64,000 bases of DNA from contig OX485803.1 of NCBI GenBank assembly GCA_950295325.1, forward strand, positions 7,874,001-7,938,000, in the 5' to 3' direction. The notes under the pieces are model-generated. The model was not told the origin of the DNA. It saw only the letters and a program-made list of their open reading frames with translations, and ran no database searches. Origin of the DNA: Polytrichum commune. Taxonomy: Eukaryota; Streptophyta; Polytrichopsida; Polytrichales; Polytrichaceae. The stretch's first letter is position 1. Every line of letters begins with the position of its first letter. Shown here piece after piece: positions 37,664 through 50,200 of the stretch. Position numbers and translations under genes: made by a program.

Positions 37664-38212
37664 ATGAAAGAGAAGGAGGTCTGGCACAAACTTGCTCATT
37701 ATGACCATGCCGACGATAGCATACCAGATCCACCACAACGTCTGTTTGAAATTTCTGGAAAAGTTGAAAAAATGTTTTTGTCCAAAAAACGGGAAGTGTG
37801 CCACTTCAACGTCTACACCATAACTTGCAGGTACTCTACGTATTCCCATTTGGTTTGATATTTCCTTTTCTGTTATAGAAATATCTCTACAATCTAATTT
37901 CTAAACTACGCTCTCCTTTCTACTAGGGCCAACGGACGGGTCTACGTGGGGCAAACGATATCACCGCATGCAAGATACCTACAACATGCCCGCTCTCCAC
38001 CCCTCAAGATGAGAAAGGACGCTAGGACTTACCAACCATTTCTAGCTCACTTTCAGCTGCAGATAGTCTTTACAACGGCAAGGGAGTACCTTGCCGATAG
38101 GAAGGAGAAACAGTTGATACGTATGTATCAATCTCAACCAAATAAATCCTACAATATATTAAGGGGTACACCGTCGGCGGACCCTTTGTATTGGATATTG
38201 AGGAGAAAATAA
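37664..38212 (+). CDS. Single-domain GIY-YIG nuclease-like protein
   Basis: Two exons, 37664-37830 and 37927-38212, join in frame (AG|gtactc ... ctag|G) to 150 aa, ending in RRK and TAA. The first ~45 residues are a charged leader (KEVWHKLAHYDHADDSIPDP). The rest has the GIY-YIG layout: VYTITC, then NGRVYVGQT, an arginine in HARYLQHAR, the conserved glutamate in RKEKQLIRMY, and the asparagine in SYNILRG. These correspond to the two tyrosines, Arg, Glu and Asn of the catalytic site. Such domains cut DNA in UvrC, SLX1 and homing endonucleases. No partner domain is present, so the role is unknown. It lies between same-strand gene fragments, but unlike them it has no stop or frameshift. It may be a real small gene or the cargo of a mobile element. 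Confidence 0.65.
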
Positions 38213-39009
38213 TAAATATATGTTTCCATTCCAATATGGAATTGCTGAGTATGCATCTCTCTGTCGTGTATTTGGACGTACCGTAAATCTGAATTCAAGT
38301 ACAGATTCTATAAACATGATATTGTATTGATGATATGCAAAGCATAACACCTTAGTGTTGACTTTTCAATGGTGAAAAATCCATAAGTGTCACTACAAAC
38401 TAGGATTTTTATGTATAATTCTTTAAGAAAATCAGAAAAATCAAAATTCATACATTTCTATGCATAATGAATTCACACATTTCTCTCGACTTCTTATTGC
38501 TTCTTATTGCTCTCTTTTGTCTTCTCTTTTGCTTGTGAGGGATGCCGCCACATCCAAGAAGTCAAGAAGAAGGTGAGATTAGGGCAATATGAGATTACCG
38601 TCAATATGAGGTAAGTCTCCGACCTTGCTGTTGATTTTTTTACCTATTTTGCTGGTAGTTTGTAACGTAATTAGGTGAAACATTTGCACAATTTTGAAAG
38701 ATTCCACCTCAAAGGTTTTTTGTTGGCTTGCAGAGTCCTGGATCACTTACAGGACCAAAAGGATTTGTACCAATATCACAAAGCCCGATTTTTGATGTTG
38801 GAAGAGTAACATCTGAAGGTTGAGCTCCAACCCCCTCACAAAACAGTTTAGGTGGTGATGTAATATCTACATTTTATAGTCCACTTTAAAGGTGGAGCTG
38901 ATATTTATTTTGGTGCTTTCTATATATCTTGAATCTTAATTTTGTCTCAGTTCACAAAAGCAAATCATCAAACTTACAAGTTGCATTTATGGATGTCAAT
39001 CTGCTGCAG
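38213..39009 (+). other. Spacer with possible further exon debris
   Basis: Plus-strand stretches after splice-like acceptors read SPGSLTGPKGFVPISQSPIF (38730 on, stop at 38822) and PPHPRSQEEGE (38547 on, ending near a GTAAGT). They may belong to the same source gene as the exon at 39010, but I cannot show it. Confidence 0.25.
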
Positions 39010-39112
39010 AGTTTTTTCACCCAAAGCTCATGCCATTTCGACTTGCTAGGGAGGGGCGTGTATGTGTCCGCTCCATAGACTGGTCTCCACAAGGCTTAGC
39101 ATCTCATGGGGG
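39010..39112 (+). pseudogene. Isolated WD-like exon, TFIIIC delta-type
   Basis: An open block between an acceptor (tgcag) and a donor (GTAGGT) reads FFHPKLMPFRLAREGRVC, then RSIDWSPQGLASHGG. The 'R-S-x-x-W-S-P-x-G-L-A' pattern is like the N-terminal WD repeat region of the TFIIIC delta subunit. Only one exon is present, so I treat it as a captured fragment. Family assignment is tentative. Confidence 0.3.
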
Positions 39113-39665
39113 GTAGGTTTTGCTAATCACAAATAGTGGACTATTCTTTATACAAAATCCCAATGTAGGGTTTCTGCCTGAAATTGATATAGCATGTTTC
39201 TTTTGATTGTTCTGTTTCACTAAAAGATTTGACTGATTATCCTAGATTTTTGTTTAAGGGGGTCATGATTGGATATTATATGTATTACACTGATCTATTA
39301 TTTGCACAAATTGTGCTTGTGTATAGTCCAGGTTTAGCTTGACCTGTTGCACTTGGATGTGGACCAAAGCATTGCTGACATTCTTTCTGCAAACAACTGC
39401 ACGTCATCGCATGTTAGTTTTAGAAACCAGTCAATGCCACCCTTCTGTTGCTACCTATTGTAGAATACTTCCTCCTTCGGCATTCAATAAATCATCATTC
39501 TTGAAAGCTTGCCAATGATAATCTTACAATGCAATTTAAGTTATTATGTGCTTGTTTAATATTTACCTAATCTGATTTTCTTACAACTGAATCCCCATTT
39601 GAGATGAAGTGTGGTATTTGTCAGCAGCTGTCCTCACAATTGTCTTACTTTATTTGCCATGACAT

Positions 39666-39749
39666 ATTCTCGACACAAATCCACAGCTGTTTTTCCACTT
39701 GCAGCAGCAGCGACTGATTGAGCTGATCCGTGCCGGCAAAATTGAAGAA
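39666..39749 (+). pseudogene. GID8-like (CTLH) exon fragment
   Basis: Twenty-eight codons read ILDTNPQLFFHLQQQRL then IELIRAGKIEE, ending at a possible donor (GTAATG). This is the CTLH-domain core of plant GID8 (At1g61150: ILDTNPELFFHLQQQRLIEL). GID8 is part of the CTLH/GID ubiquitin ligase. Upstream the frame is broken directly before ILDTNP, where the parent exon should continue, and no other GID8 exon is nearby. It is a fragment. Confidence 0.75.
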
Positions 39750-39887
39750 GTAATGGTCACGGGATAAATATGCACTGGCTTGTGAGTCAATAGTAATGAA
39801 CAAAGTTTTTGCGGAACCATGTGGTCTTAAATATGCTCGGACATGATATGGAGACAAGGTTTTGATTTATACTTCTGCATGAAACAG

Positions 39888-40004
39888 GTGAATATCTCCA
39901 TGGTGGTGGATGATGAAGATGCTCCAAGGTGTGTGCAGGAATTGCACAAAGTATTCTGGCCTGAATCAGACAGGGCTATGTTGAAATCAACTATTGAAGT
40001 TTAG
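39888..40004 (+). pseudogene. Aspartate kinase last-exon fragment
   Basis: After an acceptor (aaacag) 38 codons read VNISMVVDDEDAPRCVQELH, then KVFWPESDRAMLKSTIEV and TAG. The pattern NIS-x-x-V-x-D-x-x-A-x-x-C-V-x-x-LH-x-x-F is the end of the second ACT domain of plant aspartate kinase, the first enzyme of the lysine/threonine pathway. No kinase domain is nearby. I read it as a captured last exon. Confidence 0.55.
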
Positions 40005-41960
40005 AAACAGTTTCCCACACTAAAACGGTTGTAGCTTTTTTCCGAGCAAAGAAACATTCTTTTCAGGGATTGAGACTGTCCTCACTGTTCAACACCGGGC
40101 AGTGGGGACTGAGGAATTGTGAGAAGCTAGTCAGATACAGAGCAGACCTCACTTATTGACTGGTTTAGCTCAGGAATTCTGCTGAGACTTGTGCTTTTGT
40201 TAGAGATCATTAACTCGAGTCATTTTATCCTGAAATATTCATTCAGATTTGCTGGGCAAATGACCTTTACAGGTGCTTGTGTAACTGTCACAACAGTGAG
40301 TGGGGGTTGGCAGTCATGTCAAAATGTAGCAAATTCTTGATATTCAATACGAAGACCTTCAAACCTTGAAGCCTGGGATATGTACTCCTTTCAATTGGCC
40401 TTCTTGCTTCAACCGGTGGGAAGTCATGTATACCATCCATTTTCTCACCAATTAGATCTAACAGGTCTCGCAGATGCTGAACCATCCTACTTGCATATTA
40501 CTGCCTCTTCAAAATGATCCATGGAATTTTAAAGCATGGGCTGGTTATCCACCTAGGCATCCAAGATTTTGTGATGTGAAAATTAGATGTGGACCAAATT
40601 AAGATGGGAACTAAATGCTTATATGACATACACACTGATATGTGCAATTAGGTTGATCCTTGCTAATTTTTTGACACTCACATAGTTATGAATATTCATT
40701 ACCATTTAGTAACAAAACAAATGAATTTATGTGGTTGCTATATGGTGTGTAAACAAAGTTTTAAGATTTTTTGATCTGGTTTTGGCCCTAGTTTATTTGC
40801 ATGCGTAAAGAGCCAACATATTCATGAATGTAGCCTAATTGCACATACCAGTTTTAGTGAAAGTAAGCATACTTCCACATGTGGTGATGGTGCTACACTG
40901 TTCATCGTAATTAGTGTCACTTACTCTGGAGTTACACCACGTTTTAACTTTTTTTACTTGTGATGTAAGATTTCACAAAGTAAAGTTGATTATGTTCTAT
41001 AACCCTAAACAACCTATTTGACCTAGTATGTTGTCAAATAATGATATATATACAAAATAGTAATAGCCTTGTGTAGTTCCAAATAGTATGTGACACAAAA
41101 TGCCATAAAGGATGTGGTGACGCATCTTCATTGGCAATAACTATGTTACAATGCACTCCGAGATATATTAGATTAGGCACATTCTCTTGTGGGGTCGTCG
41201 TTGTGCATCAAAACTCCAATACCCATATGCACACTTCCTAACACAACTTAATTGACATTATTGAAGGCCATCTTATAATGGCTTACATTATATCAATCAT
41301 CCCTATGTTAGGTGTGGGCCAGATTTCAATGCCAAGATCAAAAATCAAACCATTCCATATTGTTTTGTAGTTGTTTTCATGATTCTTTTGGTGTAAGCAT
41401 CACTACCTATTTCCCAAACAAACTCTCTGCTTTGCCAACTTCCTTGCGGACTTCTTCTCCCACCAGCGGTGGGCCTTTGGCCCCTAGCGGCTCGTTTTAT
41501 GTATTACCGGTTGAAGCCAACTTATCCCCTTGTTGGGTGCTATGACTTCTAGCCCCTTGTACAACCAACACATTGGACACCATTCATTACAACTAAGTGC
41601 ATTTGGCTGCATTTTGATGTGTATCCATCATCTTTCTTCATGGCTACCATCCGTGCCCTTGGATCCTTTGTTCCCGTCACCTTGCCCATTGGTGATGATG
41701 ATTATGTGGTTGTCTTGGAGGATTTGCTAGATTGGAGATTTAGCCTCTAGCTAGGGAACATGTATGTCGAGCAAGAAATGTGTGTTGTAGATGGAGATGT
41801 TTTTGAAACAATCTTGGTGCAAATGAATAGGAGCAAAGAGGGTGCCATGTGGACTTTGGGCCCAAGTTCATTAGGGTTATGACTTTTTGATTTCCAAATG
41901 CAAGCTTCAACTATTTATGCACACTCTTGGCATGTCATTGGCAAACTCATGGGTCATGTA
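40005..41960. other. Intergenic stretch after the gene fragments
   Basis: A minus-strand open frame of 65 codons at 40288-40485 (LRDLLDLIGEKMDGIHDFPP) has protein-like composition but no family I recognise. 40.55-41.3 kb is AT-rich with 'gtgacac/gccataaaggatg' words like the TIR elements of this window. Plus-strand frames at 41312-41730 look like chance. Nothing else is seen. Confidence 0.3.
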
Positions 41961-42140
41961 TACAGTAAAACCTGTCTAAAGTGATATTGCTGGGACCAGA
42001 GGTAGGCTATCACTTTAAACAGGTTATCACTTTAGGCAGGTAAAGTACATACAGTATCATACAGTTGGGACCGAGTCGTGTTTATCACTTTAGACAGGAT
42101 ATCACTTTAGACAGTATCACTTTAGACAGGTTCTACTGTA
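41961..42140. mobile_element. pogo/mariner-type MITE with TA target duplication
   Basis: The left end TA-CAGTAAAACCTGTCTAAAG (41961 on) mirrors the right end, which on the other strand reads TA-CAGTAGAACCTGTCTAAAG (from 42140). The inverted termini are about 24 bp with one mismatch. The motif 'atcactttagacagg' is repeated several times inside. The element is about 176 bp plus TA on both sides. Ends starting CAGTA and TA duplications are typical of pogo/Tc1-mariner MITEs. No coding capacity. Confidence 0.85.
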
Positions 42141-42433
42141 GAAGCAATATGCGAGAGAAGGGTGAAATAAAATATTTATCCCATAGGGAGTTCAATTATG
42201 CATTAGCAAAGAAACTAATGTTGTTTGCTACATGGCCTGCAACTATATTCACGATGGAGAGTGGAGTTAGAAATGCAAACATGCTTCATTATAGCATGAT
42301 GTGGAGTGGGCATAAAGAACGGAAAAGAAGAAATTGTGGAACATACAATAAAAAAGAACAATATTATTGCCCTACATGTGACAACCAAGCACTTTGCTTA
42401 GGTCAATGTTTTGTGACATGGCATGCAAAATAG
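42141..42433 (+). pseudogene. PiggyBac-like transposase C-terminal remnant
   Basis: The plus-strand frame contains GHKERKRRNCGTYNKKEQYY, CPTCDNQALCLGQCF and VTWHAK before a TAG. This C...YxCxxC...LCxxxCFxxxH layout is the cysteine-rich tail of PiggyBac (DDE_Tnp_1_7/PGBD) transposases. The first CxxC pair has lost its second cysteine (CGTY). The catalytic aspartates are not present upstream, where the MITE ends. Only the tail remains. Confidence 0.55.
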
Positions 42434-43179
42434 TCACAACTTAAATTTAAGGGTTTACTACATAAGGGTGGGGGGGTAGGTGGGAATTAGTGCTTGTAGA
42501 GGGTTGAAGAGGGTCAATTTCTCTCACTAGCAATTTTTTGATATATATTTATTTGTACATGAAATAAAAGCAATTATGTGCAATATCATATATACGGCAT
42601 GTAATATGTAAAGCAATTCAGAGATAATTACACGTGAGATGTCATTTTGTAGGTATTTTAGGTAGAAAGCTGAATTATTGGCAGGGTGGGGTAGGGCGGA
42701 GCAGGTAGGAAATTATTGGCATTGCCCGAAAGAATCCGGGTAGATAAACATGCAAACCTAAAATTGTTTTCTCGATGCCCAAGGGGATGGGAGCTTTCCA
42801 CATGAGGAAGACTAGGAGTTAGTCAATGGACTTTGACCAACCATAACTTCATCATAAAGAGTCCAAACCAATATATAAAAAAGGAAAATACTCTATTTTG
42901 AATGGGGATTATGCGTATAGACTTTTTTTTTTTGAAGGTATGGTCAACCCTTCATCCATTTTTCCATGGATTTTATATTTTCTTGGACCATAAAATATGT
43001 GTTGAACTTATGTGACACAAGCAAAAGCCCTATCGAAAAAAATGTTGATTCAAAAGGCTTGAAATTTGTGTAACAATGGAAGTGATTTGAAGTTTCAGGA
43101 TCCCATGTAGTGGACTTCGGGCCAAGAAAGGGTTAATAAGATACTGGAATGCACCTAGGTGCATTTAAGGGTCAAGCTA
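42434..43179. other. AT-rich intergenic stretch
   Basis: Short G-run at 42468-42475, T-run at 42922-42932. No coding region or structured repeat seen. Confidence 0.4.
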
Positions 43180-43480
43180 CTACACTAAATATTGTATTTA
43201 GTATTACCAATTTTATTTGTCTTGCTCAATTCTAATTGTAAACCGTTCATGTATTGTCACCAACATTAAATGTATACCTAACATTGTTTGTCATTCCTTG
43301 TAGGATTATTTTGGGCATTATACATTTCCAATGTTGCAATTATTGCCACTTACTAAGTGATTTTTTATCCAAATTTCAATCTTCCATAACAATGCTTATA
43401 AACTTGTTCATAAGAAGTGTCATCAGAAAAAGAGCAAAATGACATAAAATACCATATGACACTAAATACATTTAGGGTAG
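43180..43480. mobile_element. Non-autonomous TIR element (third copy)
   Basis: Starts CTACACTAAATATTGTATTTA; ends, on the other strand, CTACCCTAAATGTATTTAGTG. The inside matches the 17024-17401 element in reverse ('gtaaaccgtt', 'ttgtcattccttgta', 'gttgcaattattgcca', 'aagaagtgtcat'). No coding capacity. Confidence 0.6.
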
Positions 43481-44277
43481 TCACTGAAGGCAATGGATGC
43501 AAAGTGGATGCATAATTTAGATAATGCAGAAAAGGCTTCATAGAAGTTAAAAACTTCACTATAGCTTGGTTCTATAGCTTAGTGATTCTACATTGCAATT
43601 AAGGTATAGATAGGTCTATCAAATCAGAACATTCACAAAATTCTTGATACAACCTTCAAAAGAGTACAATAATGTAGCTGAACAGGGCTATCATGGACAC
43701 ACTAACCCTTCAGTCTTATCACTGTTAACCTACTAGGTTTTCCATGCCCACATCTCGCCTTGAAGAAGGAACACATTCCACTATGATCACATTACATTGC
43801 TAAGCCTAAGCCGAGCTTTCCCTTCCCACATATAGGAGCCGCTCGAGGAAAAGACCATAGCTTGTCTCCTAACTCTGGATATAATTTTATTGGTAAGCCC
43901 ACCCCCGAGCCCTTCCCATTAAAGGCCGAGTCCATCACCTTGCGGAACACCCTGCCGAAACATCTTGTTGTCGTTGTTGAATTATTCCCTTGTAAAGGAT
44001 ATACGTGGCAAGTCTGACTTAGCAATGTTATGCAATTTCATAGGTTTTGCACAACAACTGCATCGGATCAACACCAACAGTCCCAAGTAAGAAATACAAG
44101 GCACATAGACCATGCTGCACTATGGATTTCCCAGTCCATGCTCGCACTTTTGGGATCTTCAGCCTAGCTTGCAGAGAGAGGAGAGAGAGGTGATGCTCAC
44201 CGTAGGCTGACATGAATGAGAGATGCTTCACCCTTGATCATAGACTTAGACTCGTACGTAAACCCGTGACCTCATCT
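43481..44277. other. 3' flank of the GH127 gene
   Basis: Downstream of the minus-strand GH127 stop at 44278. Probably holds its 3' UTR. 44205-44275 shares 'atgaatgagagatgcttcacccttgatca' words (split here for length: 'atgaatgagagatgcttc' and 'acccttgatca') with repeats at 54130 and 54713 on the other side of the gene. Confidence 0.35.
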
Positions 44278-47200
44278 TCACATCTCAAAGTATGTGGTGT
44301 AGGTCTCATCACGTAAAGTGTAAAGAGGGGCGATTACAAAGTTCTTAGACTTGCCCTTGGCAATAAAGCTGTGACGGTGGTACGATGCGAGGGCCTTGTG
44401 CATCCTGAAGGTACTCATCCTGCCAAATGTTTCATCATCATCATCTTCCACTGATGTTTTGCATCGAAGAAATACAGAACCAGGGGTAGTTAGTGGGTCC
44501 TTGGATTTGAGGCTCAAGAAACAACCTGGTTGGCTCACCGCCTCAAAGGATACTGCGTTTCTTTCCCCTGTCAACCCCGGGAGTAATACAAAAAGCGATT
44601 GATTTTGCAAGCTCAAAATCGGTTCTCCCATTGTCGGTGACACGTCACGGCCCAGAAGACTGGAACAATCAATGTCCAAAATTGGTGCATCTTGGCCATT
44701 GTGCATCAAATATCGCCCGGGTTCCCTGAAAACCTCGAATGAAACAACGTCGTCGTCTTTGCTGATTCCAATTCTTGATGAAACATTGGTGAGAGGGCGT
44801 GCGATTCTGAAGGTGGCGAAGTGAGCTTGGTCTGTTCCTTCAGCTGGAACAAGGATCGTGGTAGCAGAGCCTTCGACAAAGGCTAAACTAAGGGTTCTGC
44901 TTGTGCCATATGCAGTGACACCCTCTTGAGTGAACATGAACAACTGGGTGTTATGGGTCTTTGGAATACCTATTACTTCCTGCGATAGAGTCCCACTGTG
45001 TCTAGAAGTCTGTCCCAGTCCCACCATCAAGAATGGTCCAAACAAGATTGCGTGCAATGCAGAATACTTGCTCCTGTCATCTGTAAAATCCACATTACCA
45101 CCATGTCAGATCTTCCTTCCCAAGATGTAGCTCACGTTAACTTTAAAAAGCTATCGAAATCTACTAAACATTTTGGAAGTTTGGAATGGCGAGGATGTAT
45201 GGGCATTGACTTAGTCGCCGTTCCAAAGTTCCAAATTCGCCCAACTGTCAATAACAACATGTTGAGTGGATGGTGTAGGGATGTCATGGGACATTAATTC
45301 CTATGCACGGGTGCAATAGGCCAGGACATGACGGGCCCAAACTAGTCTATTATACATTTTGGAACTTCAGAACGGTGAGGCGCATGGTCATTGACACAGT
45401 TCACTTCTGGCTGTGCCTTTCAATATCCCCATGTCACTCTCAATGGCTCCATGTTGAACAGACGGCGCGTGGATCACCTGGGCAATCAATTCATATGCAC
45501 AGGTGCAACAAGCCATGATGGCATGGACCCAAACTAGTATCTCTACATGAGATGCTCATAAAACAAGTCTTACATACTACTTGTCAGTTTTTATATTTAC
45601 CGCCAATCAGTACCAAAACCAGTGGATAGCCTTGTTAACTGTAAAATCAATAGTTATACCAACAGAAGACTTACTAATCAATCATATGGATATCTGCATA
45701 TCCTTGTGAAACAAGACTATTGCTGAGGAATTTTGGCCACTGTCCTCCAGATGTTTTGGTATACTCATAAATGATTTATTGTCGTTAGATTTCAAGCTCT
45801 TTATGAGGTGGATTCTTAGCAATAATAAAATGTTTGCATACAAGCGTGCTCCTTTTCACATAAAGCTGACAACTAACATGATTAATATAAACACAAATCA
45901 CAAACTGTTTGTGCTGCTATTTAGAGTTTGAAAGTGGAAGGAGTTCACATACCTTGTATTTTCTCAAATCTGAGACCTAGAGGCAAAGCTAACGATAGCT
46001 CATCACCTGTCCTCCATGCCCTTGTAAGACTGAAATATTCACCTACACAATCACAAGACATAGACAAATTTGTTGAGATAGAAACATCACGGGTGTGAAG
46101 TGCGTCCATCCTTTGAGAATGTTAAGCATTACAAATTTCTACCTCCCACCTCCAGTGGTAAAAATACCATTACAACTGTGTGGTTCATGGCAGAAATGAA
46201 ATGACCTACATATTGAGCAAAAGGTGTCTGTATTCATTCTCTTGTAAATCACTAATTTTCAAATATGTGTAAACAGTGAATGAACAGGAACTTCCATCTA
46301 ATGGCAATACCAACTTTCTACTCTCTGAAACTAGGATTTGAGACATTGAAGAAGTGTAGATACTATGTCAATACTCTACTTTCACCAACAGGAGATAAAT
46401 AACACCTAGTTAATATAGAATGACAACTAAATCAACCAAGCCTATCAATTTCCGCTGCTCCGACCTTTCAAATGTCAACCGTCACCAAACTTATCTTGTG
46501 CACATTAATCAATGTTCTAAAAGTCTACCTGTTTCGTGTTCACAAAGAATGATTTTCTGTTCCAATTCCTCAAGAACCAGCCATTTATCACAGGACCTCA
46601 AAAAAGTCAAATCTAACAGTTAAAGCTGAGTTCGAATATATATATATATATACACACACACACATACCTGGAACAGGCGCTTCAATCTCTTCACCATTCA
46701 TAAAGGCACGACAACCATTGAGAAACCATGATGGAATGCGAACATGAACTATGGCATCATCTCCATTTGCGTTTGATTTGTCACGTGAAAATAAAAATGT
46801 TACCACCAAAATTGGGTCATGTGAAGTGATGTTATTGTGAACTTGGCGGATCTCTAGTCCCGCAGCATCCCATGTGAAGTCAGAGCTCACAAGTTGAGCA
46901 ACATACAATGTTGGGGTCTCATTATTCTCTTCAAAGTATATGGAGTCACCCAGCTTTGCGAAAGACTCCACAGCTGCACCCAAAAACACCCTGCAATTAA
47001 TCCAACACGTCACATGGACAAAAACATACTTTCATTTGAGGTAACCGGTGTTAACAAGTGACCCTACCTAAACTTAATTCATTCTTTAAGTGCACATTGC
47101 AAATTGATTGAATACTGTCCTAGAGGGCGCTCTATTTCATCTTTACTAGTGCCGGAATATAGTTTCCACGTGGGATTCACAAGGTCCTAACCAATGTAGG

Positions 47201-50200
47201 ATTGACATGTGACAAACTCAAGGGAAATAAAAGTATGTATTGTTAAAATAGAGAGCCCTCTACAGTGCCCTAATGGTGGTAAAGATTTAGGTTCAAAACC
47301 ACAGCACAGGTGAAATGGATGCGAAGACAGACTTAGAATTTTGATCACTAATGTCACATATGAGAATCTTTTTATTTTCTCCTTGGCATAAGATAATGTA
47401 CTAGATAAAGTTTCAAACACCATAAACATATGTTTTAATGATTTGAAGACTTGGTGAGTCTGGTAGAAATTGTGTATATAGGTTGTACATAAATCCCCTT
47501 GGTCCCTTAACGGGTAAATGAGATTATCAGATGAGATGTGCAATGCATTGACGATGGGGTAGGAAAGAGATGTTCAAGTCAGGACTAATTTGACAGTTTT
47601 CTGTCCTATAGAATGGAGTGTGCAGGCAGCTGGAAACGCCGCAGTCAGAAGAACATAGAACATGAAGGGGGAATTACCAGTTCCATAACAACACCAAAAA
47701 GAGTCAAACTTGTTTCCCCAACCATGGTAGCTCCGGGCTTTCGATACGCCTGGCCCCAAAGGAAGCATGTAAAGCATCACTCCCGGTTGTTCGCCTCTTT
47801 GGATACCCATTATACCGTTAAAGATAGTGCGCTCATAGTAGTCCATGTACTTGATATCCTTAGTCCACCTGAACAGGGTTCTTGCAACCTAGAACAGAAA
47901 ATACAATCAGACTGTGAGATAAACTGATTTAATGACATTGCTGATGGTTATATTCCAACAAAAAAGAAGAAGAGATGACTCCAATGTTGCCACTGGTGTG
48001 AATTATGGTGTTGCTTCATCTTTGAGTTGGCTTAACTCTAATGTAATCATGACATGGGCATCTTGAGAATTGGAGGGCACTCAAAGACTACTGCCTCCTC
48101 TCAAAGGTGAACATCTTGGACATGCGCATACTCCATTTGAACAGTGCAAAACAAAAAGGAGATGGAAAACATACCTTCAGCATATTATAGGTGGTGCAAG
48201 TTTCCTGATTTTCTGTTTGCAAAGTGTCACCAAGCCGCATTGGATCTGTCCTGCTCCCAGTGCCCCCAGCCAAGGGAATTCAAAACTGGCTGGTTTTACT
48301 TCACTATTCATTCATTGAATTAAGAGAAAAATCAACTAAGAATGAAAACGAACCCCAGGGTCTGGGTGGATTTGAAGATTCTATCCTAGTCACTTGGGGT
48401 TTCAAAAACATTGGCAGAGAAATAGGATTATTATACACCAAAGCATTTCCCTTTGGCTTGGCATAAGATCTAGGTGCTTGGGAGATCCAAATTTTTAACT
48501 TGAAACAAAAACTTGAGCCCAACTCCCAGTGTAAACCTGGGGGCAAATTTTGGTAAATCTTGAAGTTACCAGAACTCAGAAACTGATGTGCCACCTGTCG
48601 CATAGCTGTGAGATGAATTCACCACTGCCATGAAATATTCTGCTATGCTCTGTGAAACCAATCCCGTACAACCAGTGATAATTTGCATGACAAAAGGCAA
48701 GTGCCCTAGCAAAGAGAACTGTCATTTACCAGGTGTAAACCAACTAGATGAATAATGTGATTCCAGGAGAAGTACCCTTGTTGGTAAAATTTACGGCTGA
48801 TTTGGTCACTCTTTAATGAAGTAGAGTAATCTAAATGCAAACCTACTATTGCCAGTTGAAGTGATCATGTCAACACAAAGGAGATGAATTACATCATTCG
48901 AGATTTTGTGCACAGGTATTGCCTTTGGTTCAGTAACATACTCTGTATATAGGATCACCCGTAACCTCGTAACGCATTTGAGAGCCAACAATAATTGGGA
49001 TGTGCGTATTTGCATGAAAACCAGACAAATGGTCTGCCTGTGCCAGCCCCAGCACATCAACATTCTCACTAATATTTCTTGTTATTGGAAAAGGTCATTA
49101 TTAGTGACCTTAAGTGAGTGATTTATTGTTGGGTCAATAAATGTTATTTGTCACTAATAATTATTGTTGCGCATTATTAGTAACCTTTTCCGAAAGTATG
49201 CAAGATAATAATTTGTGAACAAGAGACTGGCTGATAACCAACTGTCAGGAGTCAGTAACAATAAGGCAGTATTTGGGTCTAAAGAGGAAGACATAGTTCA
49301 ATATATTGTGTAATCCCAAATTGATAGCTGGATTCAATTTTTTAAAGGTCAAAATACCTCCAGGGCTAGGGGACCCAGAAAACATGGCTTGTCAAATAAA
49401 TGTGCGAGCTTCAAATGCTCTTCATCCCCCTGTTAAATAGAAAAATCCAAAAGCACAATAAGAGTTTGAAGATCCTCTGACCATACAAAACGATTTCTTG
49501 AGATATCCTTACAAACCCTTTAGGTAAAACTCTAGAAACAACAACATCCACCAGAGTGGCACATCAAAAGTGATTATGATACTTTATGATGATTACCAAA
49601 TATACCATATAGAAGAACAAAAAAAGATAGTAGAATTATCCTTTAACCCAAAATGTCTTTTGGTCAAGAGTTGGTTGTTTTGCATACAACACCTTCCATG
49701 TTTGATAAGTTTCCGGTGCTTGCTTGGAGGTGGTGGTGTGGAGGTTTGAACAAAGAATATTCTTTATTGGTTCATTGGAGGCCAAACTCATTTTGGCATG
49801 CCAAGGCGTGCTAGAATGGGTTTGGCCCTCAATGAACCATAATAGTTTGCTCTTCATTCAAATTCAAACACTCCCGCCATGCAGGCACCACAAATGGAGA
49901 GAAATTATTGACATTGTATGCAAAACAACCAATGAAAAATCAGAGGAGACCAACTCCCAACAAATAATTCCATAGAATTAAAGGATAACTCTAATGTAGT
50001 AACAGGGAAGCTCACCGTCACAATATATAGTCGATAGAGAACATCATTCATGCCGCCGGTTTCTTCATTTAGGGACCTATAATGACGTTCTATTGTGAAC
50101 TGTTTAATGACATTGTTGACCCGTTTGTTAAAATAATTAGCCATAGCCACCACCATGTCAAGTGCATCTTTGTTCTCAGCTACAGTATATTGATCCAACA

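Noticed and set aside
40288-40485. Minus-strand 65-codon frame as a coding exon
   Set aside because: Protein-like composition (DLLDLIGEKMDGIHDFPP) but no clear splice partners and no family recognised.
44396-45297. Plus-strand frames opposite the GH127 last exon
   Set aside because: They are reverse shadows of the coding exon, whose minus-strand frame matches At5g12950.
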